Positions 52,891-60,421 are shown, numbered from the stretch's first letter. The stretch: 64,000 nucleotides of DNA from Parapedobacter tibetensis (GCF_024643205.1 NZ_JAMKQJ010000004.1:186001-250000); one strand, 5' to 3'. Numbers and translations are program-made. Notes: generated by a model from the sequence alone, not told the origin.

Positions 52891-53257
52891 TATTTTTCTG
52901 ATAGATGCGGTTGGGGCATTGCTCTCTGGTACGTTATTACTTGTTGTAGTCACCCCACTTTATCAGGAATTTGGAATGCCCAAAAAGGTACTGTACTGGC
53001 TATCTGCAATTGCGTATGCTTTTTCGCTTTATTCATTCTGTTGCGCATTTACTAAAAGTGATCAGCGGTTGTTACTTTTAAGAGTTATCGCAGTTGCTAA
53101 CTACATTTACTGCATTCTCATCGTCATACTTCTGATAATAAATGAACCAACTCTTACCCTGTTAGGCTTAGCCTATTTTATTGGAGAAATTACTGTCATC
53201 ATTTGTTTGGCATCTTTGGAAATAAGGATAGCGAGTTCGCCTAATGCAGCGACCTGA
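52862..53257 (+). CDS. Four-helix membrane protein coupled to the methyltransferase
   Basis: About 131 aa from ATG 52862 (MQKRKFVENNIFLIDAVGAL); ATG 52841 is an alternative. Four hydrophobic segments, with a short basic start and a polar end. Family not recognised. Its start lies inside the end of the UbiE-like gene, so production is tied to it; a membrane partner for lipoquinone methylation is a guess. Confidence 0.6.
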   Translation: MQKRKFVENNIFLIDAVGALLSGTLLLVVVTPLYQEFGMPKKVLYWLSAIAYAFSLYSFCCAFTKSDQRLLLLRVIAVANYIYCILIVILLIINEPTLTLLGLAYFIGEITVIICLASLEIRIASSPNAAT

Positions 53258-53301
53258 GCAAGTCTGCAGTCCCGTGGGTTTGAAGTCTTCAAATGTCGCA
53301 G

Positions 53302-53323
53302 AATTTTGTCGCATTTTTCCAAA
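53302..53323 (+). promoter_or_regulatory. Regulon box 3, upstream of the 53438 gene
   Basis: Third copy of the 22-bp box, identical to box 1. TAGCTTTG, a perfect TAnnTTTG, starts exactly 20 nt later at 53344. It drives the 53438-54345 gene pair. Confidence 0.7.
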
Positions 53324-53437
53324 GTTGGTGTGCAAACGATAGGTAGCTTTGACATAACTTTAGATTAATGGTTTTAAAGTCATAAAAAATATGATAGCAG
53401 TTTCCCCCTGACCGCGATTAACAACTGAATAGGACAA

Positions 53438-53893
53438 ATGGCAAAAATTCAATCAATTGCAAGGATTAGCATAATGTTAGGGTCAGCAACCTTGTTGTTT
53501 TTCGGCCTGTTGCATCTACATGGTACATTTTTTTCAACGGATCTAGCTCCTGCAGACCAAGAACTACTCGTTCGTCTCAAATCATCCCATATACAAATGG
53601 ATAAGACCGGGAATTTGTGGAAATTATGGATAGGATTTAATGCGATGTTTAGCGTTGGCCTGATTTTTATCGGTGCCATAAATTTATATTTAGCTGCAAG
53701 AAAAAATCAATTGTTCCCCAGTTTACAGTTCATATCGCTACTTACTGTTGTGTCTAACGCTTTTTTCGTTTGGGTTGGATATCAATATATGATAGCAGAT
53801 TTCGCCATTAGCATGGTAATTCCACTATCATTATTTGTTATCGGATTTGCCTTCAATCAATATCAACATATGAAACAAAATAAAATATCATGA
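53438..53893 (+). CDS. Four-helix membrane protein (LIC_13387-like)
   Basis: 151 aa with four transmembrane segments: GSATLLFFGLLHLHGTFF, IGFNAMFSVGLIFIGAINLYL, LQFISLLTVVSNAFFVWVGYQYM and IPLSLFVIGFAF. The HLHGTFF motif near the first helix and the YQYM in the third fit a family of small membrane proteins of unknown function. Its stop overlaps the next start by 4 nt. It is expressed from regulon box 3. Confidence 0.62.
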   Translation: MAKIQSIARISIMLGSATLLFFGLLHLHGTFFSTDLAPADQELLVRLKSSHIQMDKTGNLWKLWIGFNAMFSVGLIFIGAINLYLAARKNQLFPSLQFISLLTVVSNAFFVWVGYQYMIADFAISMVIPLSLFVIGFAFNQYQHMKQNKIS

Positions 53894-54345
53894 ATACAGA
53901 ATATGTCCCAACAGTGGAAACACAAATGCTCATAAGAAAACCTGTCTCAGAAGTTTTTCAAGCATTTATCAACCCAGAAATTACGACCAATTTCTGGTTT
54001 ACAAAATCAAGTGGACGACTAGAAATTGGTCAAACAATAACTTGGGAGTGGGAAATGTACGGTGTCTCAGAAAAAGTGTTGGTAAAGGAGATTATCCCTA
54101 ACGGTAGAATCTTGACCGAATGGGGTGACCCAGCTACCGAAGTAATATATGAATTTACTGCTTTAACAAACGATACCACCTACGTAGTCATCAAAAATTT
54201 CGGTTTCAAACAAACCGGGAATGAACTTATCCGGGCTATAAATGACAATACCGGCGGTTTTACTACGGTATTAGACGGGCTAAAAGCCTATTTAGAGCAT
54301 GGTATCAAGTTAAATTTAGTTGCCGACAAATTCCCCTTCAAATAG
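53890..54345 (+). CDS. SRPBCC-domain (AHSA1-like) protein
   Basis: 151 aa. Helix-grip fold: VETQMLIRKPVSEVFQAFINPEITTNFWFTKSSGRL, GQTITWEWEMYGV, RILTEWGD, and a final helix GGFTTVLDGLKAYLEHG. This group often accompanies small environmental-response genes. Start ATG 53890 overlaps the stop of the preceding membrane-protein gene, so the two are coupled. Confidence 0.85.
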   Translation: MNTEYVPTVETQMLIRKPVSEVFQAFINPEITTNFWFTKSSGRLEIGQTITWEWEMYGVSEKVLVKEIIPNGRILTEWGDPATEVIYEFTALTNDTTYVVIKNFGFKQTGNELIRAINDNTGGFTTVLDGLKAYLEHGIKLNLVADKFPFK

Positions 54346-54420
54346 CCTTTTAAACAGCTCTTTTCTTACGCCACCTACTGCTAACACTAAAGATTTTTCA
54401 TCATCATTCATAAAATAAAG

Positions 54421-54858
54421 ATGTCAAAAAGATTAATTATTGAACATGTCGAACCTGCCGCCATGAGCGCTTTAATGCAACTTGAGGCTTACCTTTCAAC
54501 TGTCTCCGTTCCAAAAAAAAACATATTCCTGATGGAGGTTAGGGCTTCGCAAATTAACGGTTGTTCTTACTGTATAAATATGCACACTAAAAATGCTTTG
54601 CATCTTGGGGAAACACAGGAACGCATTGATTTAATCAGTAACTGGAAACAAACAACCGCTTTTAGCCCCGAAGAAAAGCTTTTATTTGCCATTACTGAAG
54701 AAATTACATTGATTAGCGAACACGGATTAAGCGATGAATTATATAACGATGCGGAATCACACTTCGGAAAAAAGCTCACGGCACAAATTATAATGATCGT
54801 CATAATTATCAATGCCTGGAATCGATTGGCGGTCTCTCTTAAAACCGGAAAAGTCTAA
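54421..54858 (+). CDS. Carboxymuconolactone decarboxylase/AhpD-family protein
   Basis: 145 aa. The AhpD signature ExxxxxxGCSYCxxxH reads EVRASQINGCSYCINMHTKNA, with the redox pair C-S-Y-C and His; a second half helix (LSDELYNDAESHFGKKLTAQIIMIVIIINAWNRLA) completes the fold. Such proteins are peroxidase-cycle alkylhydroperoxidase-like or decarboxylases; the intact CxxC favours a redox role. It is 75 nt after the SRPBCC gene. Confidence 0.87.
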   Translation: MSKRLIIEHVEPAAMSALMQLEAYLSTVSVPKKNIFLMEVRASQINGCSYCINMHTKNALHLGETQERIDLISNWKQTTAFSPEEKLLFAITEEITLISEHGLSDELYNDAESHFGKKLTAQIIMIVIIINAWNRLAVSLKTGKV

Positions 54859-54875
54859 CCTAACCAACATTGTGA

Positions 54876-55292
54876 ATGATGAGTAAAGCATTAGATAGGT
54901 ATTCAAGCCGTGTAGGCATTTTTATCATAGTAATCGGAACAGGTCATTTAATACTCGGCTTTATTGAAAATTGGCCAGTGGTTATTGACATCCTCCAATC
55001 AGGTGTTATCAATACGGTTAATGAAACACCAGAGAGATATAGCTTTTATTGGTATGAAATAAGTGGTCTATTTGTGTTGTATATTGGTTTCATTCTACAA
55101 CAATATCAAAATGAATTCAAAAAACCTGTTCCGAAAAAATTCGGTTATTATCTATTAATCATAGTAACTATTGGTTGTTTACTTGAGCCAGTATCTGGAT
55201 TCTATTTTTTTATAATACCCGCACTCCTAATCATTTTTGTACACAACAAAAACTCACCTCCTGATGGACGGGGTTTAGAAAGCACTGACTAA
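54876..55292 (+). CDS. Four-helix membrane protein (DUF6463-like)
   Basis: 138 aa with four membrane segments (FIIVIGTGHLILGFIEN, WYEISGLFVLYIGFILQQ, YYLLIIVTIGCLLEPVSGFY, FIIPALLIIFVH). The first helix with GTGHxxLG and the third with GCxxEPVSGF fit DUF6463. It is 17 nt behind the AhpD-like gene and 11 nt before the GNAT gene, so part of the same unit. Function unknown. Confidence 0.6.
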   Translation: MMSKALDRYSSRVGIFIIVIGTGHLILGFIENWPVVIDILQSGVINTVNETPERYSFYWYEISGLFVLYIGFILQQYQNEFKKPVPKKFGYYLLIIVTIGCLLEPVSGFYFFIIPALLIIFVHNKNSPPDGRGLESTD

Positions 55293-55303
55293 AAATAATA
55301 AAC

Positions 55304-55780
55304 ATGATTAATCAACTCACGTTTAGGCTAGCGCATGACAAAGATGCGGAAGGCTTAAGTCAAATGATAACTGAGAATGCACAGGCGATGCTACTTCCCC
55401 ACTATACTGAAAATCAATGGAATGTCTTCATTAAATACTACTCTCCGGAGGAAATTAGAAACAAAATAAAAAAACAATATACTTTTTGCGCAGAATTGGA
55501 TAACAAAATTGTGGGAACAATTGCCCTTGATAAAGATTTCATTGTTGGTTTTTATACAAGGCTTGAATGTCTGAATCAAGGCGTAGGTAAATCGATAATG
55601 CAACATCTCGAAAAGTTCGCATTGGATAAAGGCTTAAATAAAATTCAATTGGCCGCCTCTCCCGAAGGCTTATCATTTTACTACAAGCATGGATGGAAAA
55701 AAATAAAAGACATAACTATTGAACATTACGGTGTTGGTTTTAAAGAAATATTGATGGTTAAACAAATTAAAAAGGAGTAA
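55304..55780 (+). CDS. GNAT-family N-acetyltransferase
   Basis: 158 aa. GNAT motif A is YTRLECLNQGVGKSIMQHLEKFALDKG (acetyl-CoA pyrophosphate loop), preceded by the strand KIVGTIALDKDFIVGFY and followed by LAASPEGLSFYYKHGWKK. Acceptor unknown. Last gene of the 53438-55780 run, all on the plus strand with short gaps. Confidence 0.88.
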   Translation: MINQLTFRLAHDKDAEGLSQMITENAQAMLLPHYTENQWNVFIKYYSPEEIRNKIKKQYTFCAELDNKIVGTIALDKDFIVGFYTRLECLNQGVGKSIMQHLEKFALDKGLNKIQLAASPEGLSFYYKHGWKKIKDITIEHYGVGFKEILMVKQIKKE

Positions 55781-55919
55781 TCTCCAAACGATTTCAAAGC
55801 AGCACAACCAGAGCACGGCGGAAATTACGGCAGGACCATTGCGCATAAACCTTGCATTATGGTGCGGTATGGCCAAGTATATACTCAACGTTGTATTTAC
55901 TTTAAACAACAAATAAAAT

Positions 55920-56501
55920 ATGAAGAAAGCCGTTATAGTAACGTTTGACAAATTTACAGACATAGATATTTTTTTACCTTGGGACTTATTAAACAGAGTA
56001 AAATTGAGTGACAAAGAATTTCAAGTCAAAATAGTAGGCACTGAAACCACTCACAAGTCTATATGTGGACTTGACCTGACAACTCACGGACATATTGAAG
56101 AATGTAATGACGCAGACTTAGTGTTTTTTGGCAGTGGACCAGGAACAAGAAGTGTAATCAAAGACAATTCATACCTTGAACGTTTCGATTTAAAACCAGA
56201 CAAGCAAATTATTTGTTCAATGTGTTCAGGGGCCTTAGTTATTGCAGCACTTGGACACTTAAAAGGACTTTCTGCAACAACTTACCCAACTGCATTTGAA
56301 ACATTAAGGAATTACGGAGTGGAAGTTATTGAGAACACCCATTTAGTAACTCACGGAAATATCGGAACAGCAGCAGGTTGTTTAGCATCAGTTGACTTGA
56401 TTAGTTGGGCAATAGAAAAATTGTATGACAAAAAAGTGAGACAGGATGTTATTGCTTCTGTTTTACCAAATGGACAAGGACAAGTTTGTATTTATCCCTA
56501 G
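55920..56501 (+). CDS. DJ-1/PfpI-family protein
   Basis: 193 aa. Class I GATase-like fold of the DJ-1/PfpI group: KAVIVTFDKFTDIDIFLPWDLLN start and the nucleophile elbow IICSMCSGALVIAALG with Cys; then LVTHGNIGTAAGCLASVDLISWAIEKL. It is close to the AraC-type sensor/isonitrile-hydratase-like subgroup, here without a DNA-binding domain. Separated by 139 nt from the GNAT gene, so probably its own unit. Confidence 0.85.
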   Translation: MKKAVIVTFDKFTDIDIFLPWDLLNRVKLSDKEFQVKIVGTETTHKSICGLDLTTHGHIEECNDADLVFFGSGPGTRSVIKDNSYLERFDLKPDKQIICSMCSGALVIAALGHLKGLSATTYPTAFETLRNYGVEVIENTHLVTHGNIGTAAGCLASVDLISWAIEKLYDKKVRQDVIASVLPNGQGQVCIYP

Positions 56502-56619
56502 TATAATAGTAGATATCCTTTGGGTTGTCTCAAGTTTTGTGTTGTTATTATTTATAAAATCCAACCTATCTATCATAGGTATTGCAGCAATAATCTTAAT
56601 TGCAGGTTGGGTAGCCTAA
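56470..56619 (+). CDS. Small membrane protein or relic overlapping the DJ-1 gene end
   Basis: ATG 56470 opens 49 aa: a short polar start (MDKDKFVFIPSIIVDI) then two hydrophobic stretches (LWVVSSFVLLLFIKS; IIGIAAIILIAGWVA). The overlap of 32 nt with the preceding gene and the continued hydrophobic-looking frame after the TAA suggest a truncated remnant of a larger membrane protein. Low confidence in expression. Confidence 0.35.
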   Translation: MDKDKFVFIPSIIVDILWVVSSFVLLLFIKSNLSIIGIAAIILIAGWVA

Positions 56620-56675
56620 TGGCTATTTTGCAAATAAGAGGGATAAAAGAAGTTGGATAGAAATATATTCAAATT

Positions 56676-56930
56676 ATGATTAAAAGCAAATTCAATATTG
56701 CTAATGAAAAGATCTTAAAAAATGTGTTGGTTTTTAAGACAAATGTATTTACAGAAGAAGAGTCGAAAATGATTGTCTATATAATACTAGACCAATTCCC
56801 CACTCATAAAGTAAATTTCGACTTGGATGACTGTGATAATATATTAAGAATTGAGGGAGTAAAAATTAGCCCTATAAAGGTTATTAATATTATGATGGAA
56901 AACCAATATCAATGTTGTCTTTTAGAGTAA
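56676..56930 (+). CDS. Small protein of unknown function
   Basis: 84 aa, MIKSKFNIANEKILKN start, acidic middle (NFDLDDCDNILRIEG) and a Cys-Cys pair near the end. Alternating helix/strand pattern suggests a compact alpha/beta domain of the heavy-metal-domain-like ferredoxin type (beta-alpha-beta-beta-alpha), but no metal motif is present. Not recognised. It stands between the DJ-1 and GIY-YIG-like genes and may belong to the island's own functions. Confidence 0.55.
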   Translation: MIKSKFNIANEKILKNVLVFKTNVFTEEESKMIVYIILDQFPTHKVNFDLDDCDNILRIEGVKISPIKVINIMMENQYQCCLLE

Positions 56931-57008
56931 ATCACATATTCCAAAAAATATGTAGGGTGACGGAACAACAGTAAAAATGGCTTATATTTAAGGTTTATAA
57001 ATAGAGTT

Positions 57009-57794
57009 ATGGCTGCTACTGACAAAACAAAGGATAAGTATCACACCTGCTGTTTTACATTGTCAAAGGAAGATATCCTAAAGTTTGATGAGGAAGATAA
57101 CGGGCCAATAAATAACGTGATAATCGGTATAGCGTATCATTGTTATGGGGTACGTTTATTTGATGATCTTCATGGATTATCGGTCGAGATGTTTTACATA
57201 AACGGGAAGGGTGAACTAAAAGGCGACATCATTCAACTGGAAGTGCGGGATAAGGATTACTATGAACTGCTGCTGCGGTTTTGTATCATGCTAGCTGATG
57301 GTTATAAAGAAGTGGATGCGCTGATGGCCTTTAATACTTTCCAGCAAAAACTCAGAGGTTTTTTGGAAAAGCGAGGTATAGTAACTGTTACCAGTTTAGA
57401 ACTTAGGCGTTTCAGGGGGCAAAATGCTGTACTTTTAAGTCCGTCCCAAAGAGATATGATCAAGCTTGATTTCATTGATCAAAAGGAGTTTTATCTGGAT
57501 TTTTTTAACAACATTAATAACCAGATCATAGAAAAAGGGAGGGAATATGTTTACCTGATAGTAAATACGGATACCGGCTATATTAAGATCGGCAGGAGTA
57601 ATAATCCTATTTATAGGGAACGAACGCTTCATTCAAAGGAACCAAGTGTTCACCGCATCGCGTTGTGGTGTTGCGGTCAGGAAATAGAAAAGAAGCTACA
57701 TGCCAGGTACAAGCACAAGCGTATCCGGGGCGAATGGTTCAGGCTTTCAATAGCAGACCTTGCCGAGATAGAAAAAATCATGAATAAAATTTAA
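57009..57794 (+). CDS. T5orf172/MUG113-type GIY-YIG nuclease-like protein
   Basis: 261 aa, the last gene before the right end. The C-terminal third (~178-258) is a GIY-YIG-like T5orf172 domain: REYVYLIVNTDTGYIKIGRSNNPIYRERTL, the helix with Glu EIEKKLHARYKHKRIRGEWFRL. The N-terminal 170 residues have no family I recognise. GIY-YIG proteins of this group occur in phages and mobile elements and are thought to cut or bind DNA. Terminal placement fits an element-maintenance or defence role; that is inference. Confidence 0.78.
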   Translation: MAATDKTKDKYHTCCFTLSKEDILKFDEEDNGPINNVIIGIAYHCYGVRLFDDLHGLSVEMFYINGKGELKGDIIQLEVRDKDYYELLLRFCIMLADGYKEVDALMAFNTFQQKLRGFLEKRGIVTVTSLELRRFRGQNAVLLSPSQRDMIKLDFIDQKEFYLDFFNNINNQIIEKGREYVYLIVNTDTGYIKIGRSNNPIYRERTLHSKEPSVHRIALWCCGQEIEKKLHARYKHKRIRGEWFRLSIADLAEIEKIMNKI

Positions 57795-57831
57795 CGGTGT
57801 TCAAAGCCTCTCACATTTCAATAGTTGCTTT

Positions 57832-57857
57832 CAAAACCGTAACAAATACGTAACGGA
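57832..57857 (+). repeat. Subterminal 26-bp direct repeat, right copy
   Basis: Exact copy of 39052-39077 in the same orientation, 87 nt before the right attachment core. The following ATTTTGCG is also similar at both ends (ATTTTTGCG left). Confidence 0.8.
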
Positions 57858-57944
57858 GCAAAATTTTGCGGTTTCAAAAATAGTTTGTAAATTACTTCTG
57901 TAAGTCAGAAAAGCACATTTTGCCTCATAATAGGGCGGTTAGGC

Positions 57945-57994
57945 TAGAAGACTCATAATCTTTTGGTCTCTGGTTCGAGCCCAGGTGGGCGCAC
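57945..57994 (+). repeat. Right attachment repeat (attR), tRNA 3' fragment
   Basis: 50 bp matching 38873-38922 except one base. It lacks the acceptor 5' strand and D arm, so it is not a functional tRNA but the scar of integration. Confidence 0.88.
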
Positions 57995-58057
57995 CAACTA
58001 CAAAAAGGACTTTTTTTATGTATTAGCGTACGCTAAAGCTTATGCTAACGGTAACAA

Positions 58058-58918
58058 TTACTTTTTCAATTTACCTAATCCTTCTTTACTTTCTTTATCC
58101 GGGCTCCTGCTCAAGAGGGCCGACCAAGGGCGAATCTTTGTAAAAGGTAGTTTTAAGAGACGACCAATTGTTAGCTCGTTTTCATCAGCATAGGAAGGAA
58201 CGCCTGTTACAATTTCGTGTTGATGAACATTCAATCGAACAGTTCGATGTATCCTATCCCAAAAGGAAAAAATAATGGAGTAATTGCTATCGGTCTCTTT
58301 CTTAAAGACAGAATGATGGATGCCATGCATTCGAGGCGTTACAATCAAAAAATTCAATGCTTTTTCTAAGCGAAAAGGAATTTTAATATTGCTATGATGA
58401 AATTGAGTAGCTGCTTCAAATACGATTTCGTAAATAAGCACCATTAATGGTGAAGCTCCGATTAAAACAATGGCGGCTCCGCGGAAGATCACGGAACCGA
58501 TCATCTCTCCGAAATGAAACCGGAAAGCGGTTGTAATGTCCAGATCAAGATCACAATGGTGTACTAAATGAAAACGCCAAAGGATAGGCAATTTATGCAG
58601 TAAAATATGCCAGAGGTAATTGCTATAGTCAAGTAAGAGAAACGTAATAAGCATGCTAACAATAGCGGGTGCGTCTAATAAATAGTTCAGGCCAATTTGC
58701 CACGATTGGTTTTCAATCGCCAGCCACACCATTGCAGGGATAAGCAAAAGACGGAGCAGTAAAAATGCGGGTATGGAAACCATGAAATTAATGAACACCC
58801 GCTTCCATCGGCCCTGCACTCTTTTTCGTAACTGAAACCTGCTTTCAAGTAAAAAAAGAACAATAAAGGCGACTACCAAAATCGGCGTGCCATAACTATC
58901 AAAAATGGACTTAATCAT
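58058..58918 (-). CDS. Sterol desaturase/fatty-acid hydroxylase family protein
   Basis: 286 aa membrane di-iron enzyme. Histidine boxes: HILLH, HLVHH and HGIHH, with a further QFHHSN, between four hydrophobic segments (LVVAFIVLFLLE, FLLLRLLLIPAMVWLA and others). The family hydroxylates or desaturates lipid chains. It overlaps the glycosyltransferase gene upstream by 8 nt, forming a three-gene minus-strand operon just outside the island. Confidence 0.87.
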   Translation of the reverse strand: MIKSIFDSYGTPILVVAFIVLFLLESRFQLRKRVQGRWKRVFINFMVSIPAFLLLRLLLIPAMVWLAIENQSWQIGLNYLLDAPAIVSMLITFLLLDYSNYLWHILLHKLPILWRFHLVHHCDLDLDITTAFRFHFGEMIGSVIFRGAAIVLIGASPLMVLIYEIVFEAATQFHHSNIKIPFRLEKALNFLIVTPRMHGIHHSVFKKETDSNYSIIFSFWDRIHRTVRLNVHQHEIVTGVPSYADENELTIGRLLKLPFTKIRPWSALLSRSPDKESKEGLGKLKK

Positions 58919-59627
58919 GACCGCTAAGTTTATCTCGTTGTCGGATTAATTTTCTGTGTAGCCCTATCAATCGCTCTTGTGGATAACCAAGGTAATATAA
59001 AGCCCAGATGCGAAAAAAAAGGCCCTGCATCCTGTATATGCCATTATCCAGGTATTTTCGTGCTGAAGTAATGACTACATCATTCAGTACTGCAAATTTT
59101 CCATGTTTCTTTAAGCGGTGGATAATTTCCTGATCTTCCATCACCCATAGATCTTCCCTGAAGCCACCGGTTTGCTGAAATACTTCTTTTGTTACAAACA
59201 AACTCTGGTCGCCAAAACGCACAGCATTTAGGTTAAACTTGGTAAACCAGGCATTGGCTCTGAGGAACCAATGATTATAATCGAAAGCAAGCCGAAAGCA
59301 ACCGCTTTTAGCTCCACGATGATAAGCATCTAAAATTTGTGTGGTGAAATTATCCGGGGGAATGCTATCAGCATGCAGAAAATAAAGGATTTCACCTTTT
59401 GCGATAGCGGCCCCTTTATTCATTTGGGCCGCCCGGCCTTGCTGTTCGCTCGCTATTACGATTGCTCCGGATTCTTTTGCTAATGCCTTTGTGTTGTCTG
59501 AACTGCCTCCATCTACCACGATGATTTCTGCCTCATTCGTTCTATTGGCAGCGTGTGTCTTACTGATGGTTTGCACGATTTGATCAGCTTCATTATAGGT
59601 CGGAATGATGATGCTGAACATATTCAT
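58911..59627 (-). CDS. Family 2 glycosyltransferase (TIGR04283-like)
   Basis: 238 aa GT-A fold. FSIIIPTYNEADQIVQTI start, EIIVVDGGSSDNT (nucleotide binding), LHADSIPP with the DxD-like Asp, and VMEDQEIIHRLKKHG. This is the TIGR04283 group, named for arsenosugar gene clusters. It overlaps the next gene by 4 nt; both groups are normally adjacent. No ArsM or ArsS is nearby, so arsenic involvement is unproven. Confidence 0.85.
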   Translation of the reverse strand: MNMFSIIIPTYNEADQIVQTISKTHAANRTNEAEIIVVDGGSSDNTKALAKESGAIVIASEQQGRAAQMNKGAAIAKGEILYFLHADSIPPDNFTTQILDAYHRGAKSGCFRLAFDYNHWFLRANAWFTKFNLNAVRFGDQSLFVTKEVFQQTGGFREDLWVMEDQEIIHRLKKHGKFAVLNDVVITSARKYLDNGIYRMQGLFFRIWALYYLGYPQERLIGLHRKLIRQRDKLSGHD

Positions 59628-60232
59628 CCCTTCAAGGCTTTCAGGTGTACTAAATCCCTTTCTTCGTCTATATCATGTAATACAGGCAATAAGGAATAGC
59701 TAAGATTGTTGTTTATGCAACTAACGATCGTTTCATCTAAAACAACCGATGTACTCCACTGAATATGATCAAACAAAGCTTCATGCAATGCTTTTAATCC
59801 CAATAAATAATAACCTCCATCGTGTGCGGGGCCGATGACAACATCATTTTTTTCTAACCTGTCGAAAGCATCCACTATGATCGCTTCAGTTATCATCGGG
59901 CAGTCGGTTCCTATAATCACTGCTTTTGTATACCCCTGTTGGAATACCGCTTTAAAAGCATTTTTCATTCGCTCGCCCAAATCCGCCCCTTGCTGGATTG
60001 CTTTAGCGAAATCGTCCGACCATCCATCATTTGGCGGTATCTGCTCGGAGTAAAATATGATTTTATCGACCGTTGTCTTTCTAGCTATTTCGGTTGTAAA
60101 CTGTAGCAATTCCTTATACACTTCAAAAGCAGCAGATGGGCCAATAGACGCAGCAAGTCGGGTTTTAACCTTGCCGTGAATAAGGTTTTTGGCAAAAATC
60201 ATGAGCATGTTTTGTTGTTTCATATACTGCAT
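59624..60232 (-). CDS. TIGR04282-type nucleotidyl/glycosyltransferase
   Basis: 202 aa. MLMIFAKNLIHGKVKTRLAASIG is the nucleotide-binding start (fKxP..G.vKTRLa) typical of TIGR04282 (CofC-like) proteins; then VIIGTDCPMIT, NDVVIGPAHDGGYYLLGL and DIDEERDL. It forms the operon head with TIGR04283 and the desaturase. First codon ATG 60232; ATG 60223 is an alternative. Confidence 0.87.
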   Translation of the reverse strand: MQYMKQQNMLMIFAKNLIHGKVKTRLAASIGPSAAFEVYKELLQFTTEIARKTTVDKIIFYSEQIPPNDGWSDDFAKAIQQGADLGERMKNAFKAVFQQGYTKAVIIGTDCPMITEAIIVDAFDRLEKNDVVIGPAHDGGYYLLGLKALHEALFDHIQWSTSVVLDETIVSCINNNLSYSLLPVLHDIDEERDLVHLKALKG

Positions 60233-60236
60233 TTTT

Positions 60237-60419
60237 TTACAATTCTATTGCTTTGAACTGCTTGTTACGCCACAATACATCAAGGCACTGCCTCATGGTT
60301 TCTACTGCACCATACAAGCCCCGAAAAAGGCCATGTAAAGATGGTAAATTAAGGCATGTAAAACTAATTTGCAACTTTTTTAAGGCTCTCTTGTTATCTT
60401 TTTGACCAACTTTTATATA
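60237..60419 (-). pseudogene. C-terminal frame of a lost upstream gene
   Basis: Open minus-strand frame without a start codon, reading KLQISFTCLNLPSLHGLF and RGLYGAVETMRQCLDVLW then RNKQFKAIEL and TAA, 4 nt before the TIGR04282 start. Its protein-like sequence and operon position suggest the end of a further operon gene whose head was deleted. Family not recognised. Confidence 0.4.
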
Positions 60420-60421
60420 TT

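Larger units (their letters stand above)
38873..57994 (+). mobile_element. Integrated genomic island of about 19.1 kb at a tRNA gene
   Basis: Bounded by 50-bp direct repeats (38873-38922 and 57945-57994, one mismatch) from the 3' part of the tRNA. It starts with a tyrosine integrase at 39104 and ends with a GIY-YIG-like gene. A second, exact 26-bp direct repeat lies just inside both ends. Much of the cargo is visibly AT-richer than the flanks and patchy, suggesting assembly from several sources. No relaxase, coupling protein, replication or phage structural gene is seen, so transfer would depend on a helper. Confidence 0.88.

Noticed and set aside
57945..57994. Second tRNA gene with CAT anticodon
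   Set aside because: Only the anticodon arm to the 3' end is present; the 5' acceptor strand and D arm are missing, so it is an attachment scar.
38873..57994. Prophage or conjugative element
   Set aside because: No capsid, portal, terminase, tail, relaxase, coupling ATPase or Tra genes are found among the island genes.
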